Numbered from the stretch's first letter, positions 1 to 6,053 are shown. The stretch: 7,353 bases of DNA from Alphaproteobacteria bacterium (GCA_030639035.1 DAOWDM010000117.1:1-7353); one strand, 5' to 3'. A program made the numbers and translations. The notes: generated from the sequence alone by a model not told the origin.

Positions 1-1604
1 GTAAACTTAAATGTCTGCTCAGCCTGATTAAGCTCCAGCATTTTTGAACCTTTGCCCTTGCTTTCGCCTTCAAGCTGAAGAGACATGTCATTGCCTTTTG
101 AATCGAGCAATCCCATTTCAAGAGGAACAACAAAAGGTTCTTTGTTAGGTTGTCCTGGAGTTTTAGCACATTTTTGTGATAGTTTCAGCTCGTATGTTTT
201 TGTTTTTGGGTCATATTTGCCTTTAGCTGTAACTTCAGGAGTTCCTGCCTGTGAATACCAGCGTTTAAACTGTTTAAGGTCTTTTCCGCTTACATCTTCC
301 ATTGATTTAACAAAATCATCAATAGTTACTGCTTTGCCGTCATGGGTATCGAAGTATAAATCCATACCTTTTCTAAAAGTATCTTTGCCAAGCAGTTTTT
401 CCTGCATACGGATAACTTCACCGCCTTTTTTATAAACAGTTGAAGTGTAGAAATTCCTAATAGAAATATATGATTCTGGAAGAACTGAATGAGCCAAAGG
501 TCCTGCATCTTCAGGGAACTGTGCAGCTCTTAAAGTTGTAACATCATCAATACGTCTTACTGGGCGTGAACGCATATCAGAAGAAAATTCCTGATCACGA
601 TAAACTGTAAGACCTTCTTTCAAGCTAAGATTAAACCAGTTTGCACAAGTTACTCTGTCGCCTGTCCAGTTATGGAAATATTCATGAGCAACAACACGCT
701 CTACATAAGCATGGTCTGCATCATTCGCAGAATTTTTATCTGCTAGAACAGCTTTGTCATTAAAAATGTTAAGCCCTTTGTTCTCCATAGCTCCAGCATT
801 AAAATCAGGAACAGCTACAACATTGAACAAATCTAAATCATATTCACGACCGAATTTTTCTTCGTCCCATTTCATTGAGCGTTTAAGAGAATCCATTGCA
901 TAGTGGCATTTGTCTTCTTTACCATGTTCACAGTAAATTTTAAGGTCTACGTCTCTTCCTGAAGCAGTTTTGAACTTGTCTTTAATATGACCTAAATCAC
1001 CTGCAACCATTGCAAAAAGATAAGAAGGCTTAGGGAATGGGTCTTCCCATTTTGAATAATGACGACCGTCTTCCATATCTTTTTCTTCTACAGGGTTTCC
1101 GTTTGAAAGAAGAGCTGGAAATTTATCTTTTTCTGCAATTATAGCAGTGCTGTATTTAGCCATCACATCAGGACGGTCTTGGAAATAAGTAATACGACGA
1201 AATCCCTGAGGCTCGTTGTGAGTTACAAACGCACCGCCTGACATATAAAGACCTGACAGCTCAGTATTGTCTTTAGGGTGAATATCCGTTTCGATTTCAA
1301 GATTGAAATTTTCAGGAGGATTAAGAATCGTAAGACCACTGTCTTCGACTTTATATTCTTCAGCTTTCAAAGCTCTTCCATCAATTTTAATTGATGCAAG
1401 CTCTAAATCCTCTCCATCAAGGAACAAAGGCTTTACAGTACCATCGTTGTCATGATTGCTTTTAATATTCATAGATGAATGAACACGAGTTGTTTCTTCA
1501 TCTAAATCAAAAGTCAGATCAACAGTATCAATAAGATAGTCTGGCTTTTTATAATCCTTTAAAAGAGTTGCTTTTGGTGTTTCCTGCTCTTTTTTCTCAA
1601 CCAT
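1..1604 (-). CDS. pepN: Aminopeptidase N (M1 family), N-terminal part; 3' end outside window
   Basis: Zinc metallo-aminopeptidase that removes N-terminal residues from peptides in the cytoplasm, feeding amino-acid recycling. I translated 534 codons from the ATG at 1604 without a stop. The substrate-binding GAMEN motif is at residues 271-275. The zinc site is HEYFH at 307-311 plus Glu330 in LSLKEG (HExxH-x18-E), with Glu308 as catalytic base. Tyr391 in TVYKKG matches the transition-state tyrosine of E. coli PepN (Tyr381); zinc and tyrosine positions are all offset by 10 from E. coli, so the N-terminus is near full length. About 340 C-terminal residues should lie beyond the left edge, judging by the 870-residue E. 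coli enzyme. The start has a good ribosome site, AAGGAA at 1611-1616, six bases before the ATG. No signal peptide is seen. The gene is divergent from the lipoprotein gene at 1768. All catalytic residues are intact, so it should be active. Confidence 0.96.
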   Translation of the reverse strand, partial: MVEKKEQETPKATLLKDYKKPDYLIDTVDLTFDLDEETTRVHSSMNIKSNHDNDGTVKPLFLDGEDLELASIKIDGRALKAEEYKVEDSGLTILNPPENFNLEIETDIHPKDNTELSGLYMSGGAFVTHNEPQGFRRITYFQDRPDVMAKYSTAIIAEKDKFPALLSNGNPVEEKDMEDGRHYSKWEDPFPKPSYLFAMVAGDLGHIKDKFKTASGRDVDLKIYCEHGKEDKCHYAMDSLKRSMKWDEEKFGREYDLDLFNVVAVPDFNAGAMENKGLNIFNDKAVLADKNSANDADHAYVERVVAHEYFHNWTGDRVTCANWFNLSLKEGLTVYRDQEFSSDMRSRPVRRIDDVTTLRAAQFPEDAGPLAHSVLPESYISIRNFYTSTVYKKGGEVIRMQEKLLGKDTFRKGMDLYFDTHDGKAVTIDDFVKSMEDVSGKDLKQFKRWYSQAGTPEVTAKGKYDPKTKTYELKLSQKCAKTPGQPNKEPFVVPLEMGLLDSKGNDMSLQLEGESKGKGSKMLELNQAEQTFKF

Positions 1605-1665
1605 TGTTTTTTCCTTTTCCACTTTTGTTTGTCCTTTTATTATCGTTTTCGTCTATTTTATCCAG

Positions 1666-1694
1666 ATTGTATATCTTTAGATGTAAATATTCAA
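1666..1694 (-). promoter_or_regulatory. Predicted sigma-70 promoter of pepN
   Basis: Reading on the minus strand, a -35 box TTGAAT (1689-1694) is followed by a 17-nt spacer and a -10 box TACAAT (1666-1671). Four of six and five of six bases match consensus. Transcription would begin near 1659, giving a leader of roughly 55 nt that contains the AAGGAA ribosome site. Seen directly as a motif; activity is inferred. Confidence 0.55.
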
Positions 1695-1717
1695 GAAGTT
1701 TTCATATTTTTCTTTTA

Positions 1718-1745
1718 TTTACAGAAATCAAGGAGTAATTTTAAT
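1718..1745 (+). promoter_or_regulatory. Predicted sigma-70 promoter of the small lipoprotein gene
   Basis: TTTACA (1718-1723) and TTTAAT (1740-1745) are separated by 16 nt, each one base from consensus. The start of transcription would fall near 1752, leaving a leader of only about 16 nt before the ATG at 1768. The AGGAG at 1731-1735 sits inside the spacer, so it would not be transcribed and is not the ribosome site for this gene. Confidence 0.4.
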
Positions 1746-1767
1746 CTGTTTTATTTATGGTGATGAT

Positions 1768-2046
1768 ATGTTTAGATTCTTAATATTACTTGCTTTTATC
1801 ATAACGCTTTCCAGTTGTGCTGGCATAGAAAATTCTGATTTAAAAGGCAAAATCAACGCAAATTTTCATGAAATCTGCAAAAGACATGGCTTTAAATATG
1901 GAGCATCTGATTATTTAAATTGCATAACAGAGCAGAAAGTCGAATTCAAAAAAAGTCAATCAGCTGCAAGGCTGGAAAAAGAACGAAAAAAAAATGAAGA
2001 ACTGAGACGTGAACGAGAAATTATAAAATTAAAGCGTTTCCATTGA
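1768..2046 (+). CDS. Small lipoprotein of unknown function with coiled-coil-like charged tail
   Basis: A 92-residue predicted lipoprotein. Residues 1-16 are a short hydrophobic signal sequence ending in a lipobox, LSSC, with the lipidated cysteine at position 17. The next residue is Ala rather than Asp, which by the E. coli sorting rule favours the outer membrane. The mature part has two more cysteines, Cys37 and Cys52, framing a C-x3-GF-x2-G-x6-C arrangement (HGFKYGASDYLNC). I recall similar short motifs in other small proteobacterial lipoproteins, and the pair could form a disulfide. Residues about 55-90 are very rich in Lys, Glu and Arg and could form a helix or coiled coil. A GGTGAT at 1759-1764 is the likely ribosome site, three bases before the ATG. 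It is divergent from pepN and ends 58 nt before deoC. I do not recognise a named family. Confidence 0.75.
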   Translation: MFRFLILLAFIITLSSCAGIENSDLKGKINANFHEICKRHGFKYGASDYLNCITEQKVEFKKSQSAARLEKERKKNEELRREREIIKLKRFH

Positions 2047-2071
2047 CAAAAACGACATTCTTTGATAAAGG
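2043..2071 (+). promoter_or_regulatory. Possible promoter for deoC and the ATPase gene
   Basis: A perfect -35 hexamer TTGACA (2043-2048) overlaps the stop codon of the lipoprotein gene. Seventeen bases later is a weak -10 candidate, TAAAGG (2066-2071), and TAGAAT at 2073-2078 is better in sequence but too far away. It may give deoC and the ATPase gene their own start of transcription, or the three plus-strand genes may simply be one operon. Confidence 0.3.
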
Positions 2072-2094
2072 TTAGAATTCTTTATTTAACTATT

Positions 2095-2099
2095 GAGAG
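2095..2099 (+). promoter_or_regulatory. Ribosome binding site that decides the deoC start
   Basis: GAGAG lies five bases before the ATG at 2105. The longer in-frame reading begins with TTG at 2093, which overlaps this site and has no purine-rich element of its own upstream, so the ATG is preferred. Confidence 0.5.
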
Positions 2100-2104
2100 C
2101 CACA

Positions 2105-3040
2105 ATGACTGCCAGAAAAATCATAAAAAGACCTCCTCTTGTTGAGTTCCCGCACGATGAAATGTTGGAGCTTATTTCAAAGTTTACACCAGAAAAGCTT
2201 GCTTCTTTTCTTGATGTAACAGATTTAAAAGCTGATACGCTTTCACCTAAAATAAATGAAATGGTTGAAACTGCGGTTTCTCTTGGTTGTCCTTCAATTT
2301 GCGTTAATCCTGTGGAAGTAGATATTCTTCCAAAACTATTAAAGGGAAAGAACATAAAAGAATGTTACGTCATAGACTTTCCTTTGGGAAAACTTGACAT
2401 CGAGATGAAACATGCCCTTACAAAGCACACTGTCGAAAAAAGTCGCAGTATCCGTGGTGAAGGCAAAGGGAAAATCGAACTAGACATGGTTATAAATGTT
2501 GGTAGATTCAAAAATGATATTGAGTCCTCTTATACCATGGAAGAAATTGAAGCTATTGTTGAAGCTGCAGATGGAGAGCATGTAAAGGTTATTGTCCGCT
2601 CCTCTGAACTCAATGAAAAAGAACTCTATAAAGTTTCAGAAATTGTTGCAGAATCTTCAGCTCATTTCATCAAAAACTCTACAGGTATGGACGCTTATGG
2701 AGCATTGCCTGAACACTTGCGTATTATGCGAGAAATTGTTGGCAATGAAAAAGGCGTTAAAGGTGCTGGCGGTGTTTCTGACGCTATGTCCGCAATGCGT
2801 TTATTCTATGCTGCGGCAAAAGATGAAAGCCTACATGACAATGAAAAATTCAGACTTGGAACAAGTGCTCCGTTGAATATTGTTTCATCAATGAAAGAAT
2901 TGCTACTCAATCCTGATGATGCACTGAAAACTAAGTTTTCACCATGCTCTATCTGCCCATACAGCCATAAAGCAAAACTGAACAATAAGCTGATAAAAGA
3001 ATCAGAAGAACACTGTATTAAATGCAAATATAAACCTTAA
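2105..3040 (+). CDS. deoC: Deoxyribose-phosphate aldolase with C-terminal four-cysteine tail
   Basis: Cytoplasmic class I aldolase that splits 2-deoxyribose 5-phosphate into acetaldehyde and glyceraldehyde 3-phosphate, the last step of deoxynucleoside catabolism. The product is 311 residues from the ATG at 2105 (315 if the TTG at 2093 is used). By alignment from memory to E. coli DeoC, Lys190 in FIKNSTG is the Schiff-base lysine (Lys167), Lys219 in VKGAGGV the second active-site lysine (Lys201), and Asp127 in ELDMVINVG the catalytic aspartate (Asp102). It is about 50 residues longer than the E. coli enzyme (259), partly because of a C-terminal tail with CSIC at 281-284 and CIKC at 304-307, two CxxC pairs 19 residues apart that could bind zinc. 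The motif after Lys219 reads GAGGVS instead of the usual AGGVR. The ATPase gene starts 12 nt downstream, so the two are probably co-transcribed. Core function is well supported; the tail's role is unknown. Confidence 0.93.
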   Translation: MTARKIIKRPPLVEFPHDEMLELISKFTPEKLASFLDVTDLKADTLSPKINEMVETAVSLGCPSICVNPVEVDILPKLLKGKNIKECYVIDFPLGKLDIEMKHALTKHTVEKSRSIRGEGKGKIELDMVINVGRFKNDIESSYTMEEIEAIVEAADGEHVKVIVRSSELNEKELYKVSEIVAESSAHFIKNSTGMDAYGALPEHLRIMREIVGNEKGVKGAGGVSDAMSAMRLFYAAAKDESLHDNEKFRLGTSAPLNIVSSMKELLLNPDDALKTKFSPCSICPYSHKAKLNNKLIKESEEHCIKCKYKP

Positions 3041-3052
3041 GTAAAAAAAACA

Positions 3053-4048
3053 ATGCCAAGAATAGCTGACATAGACTTTTCAGACATTTACCTTACACCT
3101 GAAGGTCCCGCATATATACATGACGGAAACACAAGATTCGGTCTTTGTCTTCTGGAAAACATTGAAGATGTTAATGATTTGCGTCAATGTTTTGAAAAAG
3201 CACACCCAAACAGAGCTAGTTATTCTGTTTGCTATAATGGAATGGTTTTCAGAGTAGAGCGTGTTGTTGCTCTTGGTGGCGTGCAGTTTTGTGCAAGACG
3301 TATGCCAAAAAAAACCCCTGATATTCAACAGCTTGGATTTCCTGCTGGACTATTAAAACACCTGCTAACACTGAATAATTCCAGCGGTTTAATACTATGG
3401 TCAGGACCTACTGGCATGGGCAAGACTACTTCTGTATCCTGCCTTTTAAAACGTTATCTTGAACGAGAAGGCGGCTTTGCTTATACAATTGAAGACCCTC
3501 CAGAAATGCCCTTGGACGGGCTGTATCAGTCAAGACGCGGAGGGCTTGGTCTTTGCAAACAAACAGAACCGCCAAACGGACAATGGGGAGATGGTCTAAG
3601 GTCAGCCTTACGAAGCAGACCTAGATATATTTTTGTTGGAGAAATAAGAACAGGCGACACAGCAAGCCAAGTTCTTCGTGCCGCGACCAGTGGACACCTT
3701 GTGCTTTCCACTATTCATGCTAACAGCGTTGAAGATGCACTTGGTTCTATTCTTAAATACGCTAGTTCAACAGGTGAGTTAAGTTTTGAGCTTGCAGCAG
3801 ATTTGCTATCCAGAGGACTGCTTGGCTGTGTACATCAAAAACTTCAGGGTACAAAAGCTAAATACCCTGAAATAAGGTTTGTATTTACCAATCCAGATTC
3901 AACCAAGTCAGATCCAGTACGAGTCATTGTCCGAGACGCTTCCTTTAACCTAGCGACTCATATGGAAGCTCAAATGGCAAGAATGTTCAAGAACGAACCT
4001 ATTATCGTTTCAAGAAAACTCAACAAACAGCTTAACCATGCTATTTAA
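3053..4048 (+). CDS. PilT/VirB11-type secretion or pilus ATPase
   Basis: A 331-residue ATPase of the type II/type IV secretion and type IV pilus superfamily, hexameric motors that sit on the cytoplasmic face of a secretion or pilus machine. Residues 1 to about 100 form the N-terminal domain (DIYLTPEGPAYI recalls the SDLHL-type start of PilT). The core carries Walker A GPTGMGKT at 118-125, an Asp box IEDPPEMPL starting at 146 (Glu147, Asp148), Walker B-like YIFVGEIR at 192-199 with likely catalytic Glu197, and a His box GHLVLSTIHANS at 214-225 (His215, His222). There is no zinc tetracysteine as found in GspE. The EDPPEMPLDG stretch resembles ATPases of conjugative or DotB/PilQ-like systems more than PilT, but I cannot name the subfamily. 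It follows deoC by 12 nt without a strong ribosome site, suggesting translational coupling. No other secretion gene lies in the window, so its machine is unknown. Confidence 0.88.
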   Translation: MPRIADIDFSDIYLTPEGPAYIHDGNTRFGLCLLENIEDVNDLRQCFEKAHPNRASYSVCYNGMVFRVERVVALGGVQFCARRMPKKTPDIQQLGFPAGLLKHLLTLNNSSGLILWSGPTGMGKTTSVSCLLKRYLEREGGFAYTIEDPPEMPLDGLYQSRRGGLGLCKQTEPPNGQWGDGLRSALRSRPRYIFVGEIRTGDTASQVLRAATSGHLVLSTIHANSVEDALGSILKYASSTGELSFELAADLLSRGLLGCVHQKLQGTKAKYPEIRFVFTNPDSTKSDPVRVIVRDASFNLATHMEAQMARMFKNEPIIVSRKLNKQLNHAI

Positions 4049-4243
4049 TGGAAGGCTGTGCTATACAATAGATACTTTATAAAAGGCTATGTTCCATTAA
4101 AGTGTTGTTGTTTTATATAGTTTTACAAACAAACCCTTGTCATACTCGAACCAACTGTTCGGAAATCCAGTCTTTACTTATAACTGTGTTAAATAAAACT
4201 GTTGCTATTTGACACATTAGAGCATTTCGGCACTGTTATTGTG
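4049..4243. other. Intergenic DNA with no gene seen
   Basis: All frames are broken by stops. It holds only weak structure: an 8-bp inverted repeat TAATGGAA (4046-4053) and TTCCATTA (4092-4099) right at the ATPase stop codon, too widely spaced and without a T-run to be a clear terminator, and a small dyad CGAAC/GTTCG (4147-4161). A TTGACA at 4210-4215 has no convincing -10 partner and no gene after it. Confidence 0.5.
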
Positions 4244-4498
4244 CGTTTCCCCGTCATTGCTGTAAATGTTATCTAATTCGATGACAGAAATTAAGAATAA
4301 AAAGGGTTTAAATTAAGAAAACCCCTCACCCTAACCCTCTCCCCTCAAGGGAGAGGGAATTAAGGAAGAAGCTCTTCTTCCTCCTCTCCCTTGAGGGGAG
4401 AGGATTGAGGAGAGGGTGGGATTCCAGAAAACAAAAAGAGAAATAAAAACTGTCATCGAATTAATTGACACTTACAGCAATGACAACGGATGGAAACG
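4244..4498. repeat. Large palindromic intergenic element, MITE-like, with 35-bp terminal inverted repeats
   Basis: The left arm 4253-4287 and the reverse complement of 4450-4484 match at 31 of 35 positions; both begin GTCATTGCTGTAA and end TAATTCGATGACAG. With small gaps the match extends outward to CGTTTCC (4244-4250) and GGAAACG (4492-4498), giving about 255 bp. A second, inner pair of arms, 4336-4356 and 4383-4403, is identical over 21 nt, and the centre (4364-4381) is a hairpin of GGAAGAAG and CTTCTTCC. All dyads share nearly the same centre (about 4368-4373), so the whole element can fold as one long hairpin or cruciform. It carries no open reading frame. It lies between convergent genes and could end transcription from both sides. 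I recall very similar CCCTCACCCTAACCCTCTCC-type repeats scattered in intergenic regions of many bacterial genomes. Copy number in this genome is unknown. Confidence 0.8.
4336..4403. repeat. Inner hairpin of the palindromic element
   Basis: Two identical 21-nt arms (4336-4356 and 4383-4403, inverted) flank a 26-nt loop that itself contains an 8-bp hairpin. Each arm is also nearly self-palindromic (CCTCTCC with GGAGAGG), so it can form either one long stem or two small ones. The left part is strikingly pyrimidine-rich and the right part purine-rich on the plus strand. No T-run follows in either direction, so it is not a textbook intrinsic terminator. Confidence 0.75.
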
Positions 4499-4993
4499 TT
4501 AAGACTGTGTTTTTCGCCTAGCTTCGACTAGCGGTGTATTTGGAAGCATTTCCATATCCCATGGGAATAGCAGCCATACATCTTGTTCAACAGGAACAAC
4601 AAAAGTATCAACTATTTCCTGAGCCATAGGCTTAGCGTAAACAGTAGCTATATGGGCTTTTGGAAGTAATTTTTTTACCATTTGCAATGTTCGACCTGAA
4701 TCAACAAGATCATCAACAACTATTATACCTTCTCCATCGCCTTCTGGACATTTGAGAACTTTAGCTTCTCCTTGAGCTCTATCATCATAACTTACAATAC
4801 ATACTGTATCGACAAACCTGATATCAAGCTCCCTTGCAATCACAGCTCCAGGGACAAGACCACCTCGGCTGACGCATACTATTCCTTTGATGTTTTCCAA
4901 CTCCATCAGGCTAGCTGACAACTGTCTTGTATCTCTGTGCATCTGTTCCCATGAAACTGGAAGATATCTGTTAGCTGTATAATCTAAATCCAT
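4499..4993 (-). CDS. gpt: Xanthine-guanine phosphoribosyltransferase
   Basis: Purine salvage enzyme that joins guanine, xanthine or hypoxanthine to PRPP, giving GMP, XMP or IMP; it acts in the cytoplasm or at the inner membrane. The 164-residue product is close to E. coli Gpt (152) and similar along its length: VSRGGLVPG at 41-49 (pyrophosphate-binding loop), RELDIRFVDTVCIVSYD at 54-70, EGDGEG at 84-89, and the PRPP-binding motif IIVVDDLVDSGRT at 90-102 with Asp94 and Asp95. Trp140 and the following PWDM (144-147) match the base-binding region around Trp134 of E. coli. The start at 4993 has only a weak ribosome site. It lies 54 nt downstream of the TlpA-like gene on the same strand, so the two may share a transcript. 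Its stop codon directly touches the palindromic element, which could have altered the last few residues (ARRKTQS); this is inference. Confidence 0.93.
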   Translation of the reverse strand: MDLDYTANRYLPVSWEQMHRDTRQLSASLMELENIKGIVCVSRGGLVPGAVIARELDIRFVDTVCIVSYDDRAQGEAKVLKCPEGDGEGIIVVDDLVDSGRTLQMVKKLLPKAHIATVYAKPMAQEIVDTFVVPVEQDVWLLFPWDMEMLPNTPLVEARRKTQS

Positions 4994-5047
4994 GTCTTGT
5001 TAAATTCCCGTATAATTAAAAAACATAAATAACTTTCATAAAAAGAT

Positions 5048-5866
5048 TTAGTACAGTGCTTTTTTGTTTTTTACAAGTGTTTGCGACACAATATTTGATT
5101 GTTTTAAAGACTGATTCATCAAAATAGATACTGATGGCTCGGAATGCAACTCTCCACCTGCAGGTAAAACATTCAACATAGGCAAAGCCCACCGATTGAA
5201 TGGCATTTTGCTGTTTGCTTTATTGTTTTTATCTTTTTCTTCGCTTTCTATTCTAGCTTCTTTTATAAGCTCACTAATTATGCTTTTCATTTTAAAACTG
5301 TTCCAGTCGACAAAGCCTTTTACTCTGCCTATTTCTTGACCTTTTGAGTTAATCAACAATGCGGTAGGAAGCCCAAAAACACCTACAGATTTTGATAAAG
5401 CTTTGTTCTTATCAAGATATACATCTATATTTTTCAAACGTTTTTTCAAAAAATACTGACGCAGATTAGGTAAGCTGTCTGCACCTGTAGACAGAGATAT
5501 TACTTCAAACTTTGCATGTCCAAAACTTTTTTGAAGCTTGTCTAAATCAGGAAGCTCTGCAACACAAAGTCCGCATGATGTTGACCAAAAATTCAAGATT
5601 AGAACTTTACCTTTAAAATCATCAATACTTACATCGTTTCCTCTGCTATGTTTGAACTTTATTTTAGGAACAGAATGAGGCTCTAAATAAATATTCAACT
5701 CTTTATGTTGCGGTCTGATGATTTTTTTTATCAAATTATTATCAGAAGGACTTGCAGATACTGCTGTAGTCCCTAAAATAACAAAAACAATCAAAAAAAA
5801 TGCTGAATACAATGCTTTTTTTCTGATTTTCTCTGATTTTCTTATATTAAATGGTTTCATGGGCAT
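5048..5866 (-). CDS. TlpA-family periplasmic thioredoxin-like protein with long C-terminal tail
   Basis: A secreted or membrane-anchored thiol-disulfide oxidoreductase of the TlpA/ResA/CcmG type, usually a reductant for cytochrome c or copper-protein maturation. From the ATG at 5866 it has 272 residues. Basic residues 9-18 precede a hydrophobic stretch (about 19-34) ending in a possible cleavage site AVSA-SP. The thioredoxin fold follows: KGKVLILNFWSTSCGLC with active-site cysteines Cys98 and Cys101, then FEVISLSTG, and the cis-proline loop GVFGLPTALLIN with Pro167, followed by GxExGRVKGF. After about residue 205 comes a Lys/Glu/Asn-rich linker and a C-terminal tail to 272 that I cannot match to a domain. 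Other possible starts are TTG at 5875 and ATG at 5860; none has a good ribosome site. Its start codon overlaps the divergent lipoprotein start. In many alphaproteobacteria a tlpA gene is divergent from argH, which is missing here. Confidence 0.88.
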   Translation of the reverse strand: MPMKPFNIRKSEKIRKKALYSAFFLIVFVILGTTAVSASPSDNNLIKKIIRPQHKELNIYLEPHSVPKIKFKHSRGNDVSIDDFKGKVLILNFWSTSCGLCVAELPDLDKLQKSFGHAKFEVISLSTGADSLPNLRQYFLKKRLKNIDVYLDKNKALSKSVGVFGLPTALLINSKGQEIGRVKGFVDWNSFKMKSIISELIKEARIESEEKDKNNKANSKMPFNRWALPMLNVLPAGGELHSEPSVSILMNQSLKQSNIVSQTLVKNKKALY

Positions 5867-6035
5867 GACAAACAAAACAAAACATATAAAATTGACACAA
5901 AAACGTTTTCTTAATGCAGTTGTATTATGCTTATTTATTGTCGGATTGACATTAAATTTAACAGCATGCGGAAGAAAAAACGCACCTCAACAACCAAAAG
6001 GAAGTTCTTATCCTGAATTTTACCCTAAAGGATAG
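5865..6035 (+). CDS. lptM: LptM-like small lipoprotein
   Basis: A 56-residue lipoprotein. The N-terminus is basic (TNKTKHIKLTQKR), residues 15-31 are hydrophobic, and the lipobox LTAC places the lipidated cysteine at 35. The mature part, CGRKNAPQQPKGSSYPEFYPKG, has the CGxKxxxxxP start and the proline-rich, tyrosine-containing end of the LptM/YifL family; LptM in E. coli helps assemble the LptD-LptE translocon for lipopolysaccharide in the outer membrane. Alphaproteobacterial versions typically lie just before lysA; here the DUF4175 gene follows after 18 nt and lysA is missing. The same frame stays open back to an ATG at 5718, antisense to the TlpA gene, but those extra residues would bury the signal peptide. 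ATG at 5859 and TTG at 5892 are alternative starts; no start has a strong ribosome site. Family assignment rests on short motifs. Confidence 0.78.
   Translation: MTNKTKHIKLTQKRFLNAVVLCLFIVGLTLNLTACGRKNAPQQPKGSSYPEFYPKG
5924..5952 (-). promoter_or_regulatory. Possible promoter of the TlpA-like gene, inside the lipoprotein gene
   Basis: On the minus strand a -35 candidate ATGTCA (5947-5952) and a -10 CATAAT (5924-5929) are 17 nt apart, with four and five consensus matches. A transcript from here would start near 5917 and have a leader of about 50 nt before the ATG at 5866. It lies inside the coding sequence of the divergent lipoprotein, as any promoter must when the two starts overlap. Confidence 0.25.
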
Positions 6036-6053
6036 CTAATAGAGACTGCTATA

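Noticed and set aside
85..508. Open frames at 85-435 (plus) and 326-508 (minus, other frame)
   Set aside because: Both lie inside pepN in other frames, have no ribosome site or family signature, and pepN is continuous with conserved motifs.
1757..1783. Mini-ORF ATG GTG ATG ATA TGT TTA GAT TCT TAA overlapping the lipoprotein start
   Set aside because: Eight codons only; the AGGAG at 1731-1735 is 21 nt away, too far to drive it, and it lacks any attenuator-like structure.
4046..4099. TAATGGAA/TTCCATTA inverted repeat as terminator of the ATPase gene
   Set aside because: Loop of 38 nt, AT-rich 8-bp stem and no T-run; most likely chance.
4130..4175. tRNA-like look of TCGAACC...GTTCGG
   Set aside because: Only a 5-bp dyad (4147-4161); no acceptor stem, anticodon arm or GTTCRANYC loop in the right arrangement.
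4210..4225. Possible extra copy of the element arm (TTGACACATTAGAGCA against TTGACACTTACAGCA at 4465-4479)
   Set aside because: Short and gapped; not enough to call a repeat.
5718..5864. Plus-strand frame extending the LptM-like lipoprotein upstream to an ATG at 5718 (105 residues)
   Set aside because: The added part is antisense to the well-supported TlpA coding sequence and would place the signal peptide and lipobox in the middle of the protein.
5892..5928. TTGACA at 5892-5897 with TATTAT at 5923-5928 as a plus-strand promoter
   Set aside because: Spacing of 25 nt is too long for sigma-70, and it lies inside the lipoprotein gene.
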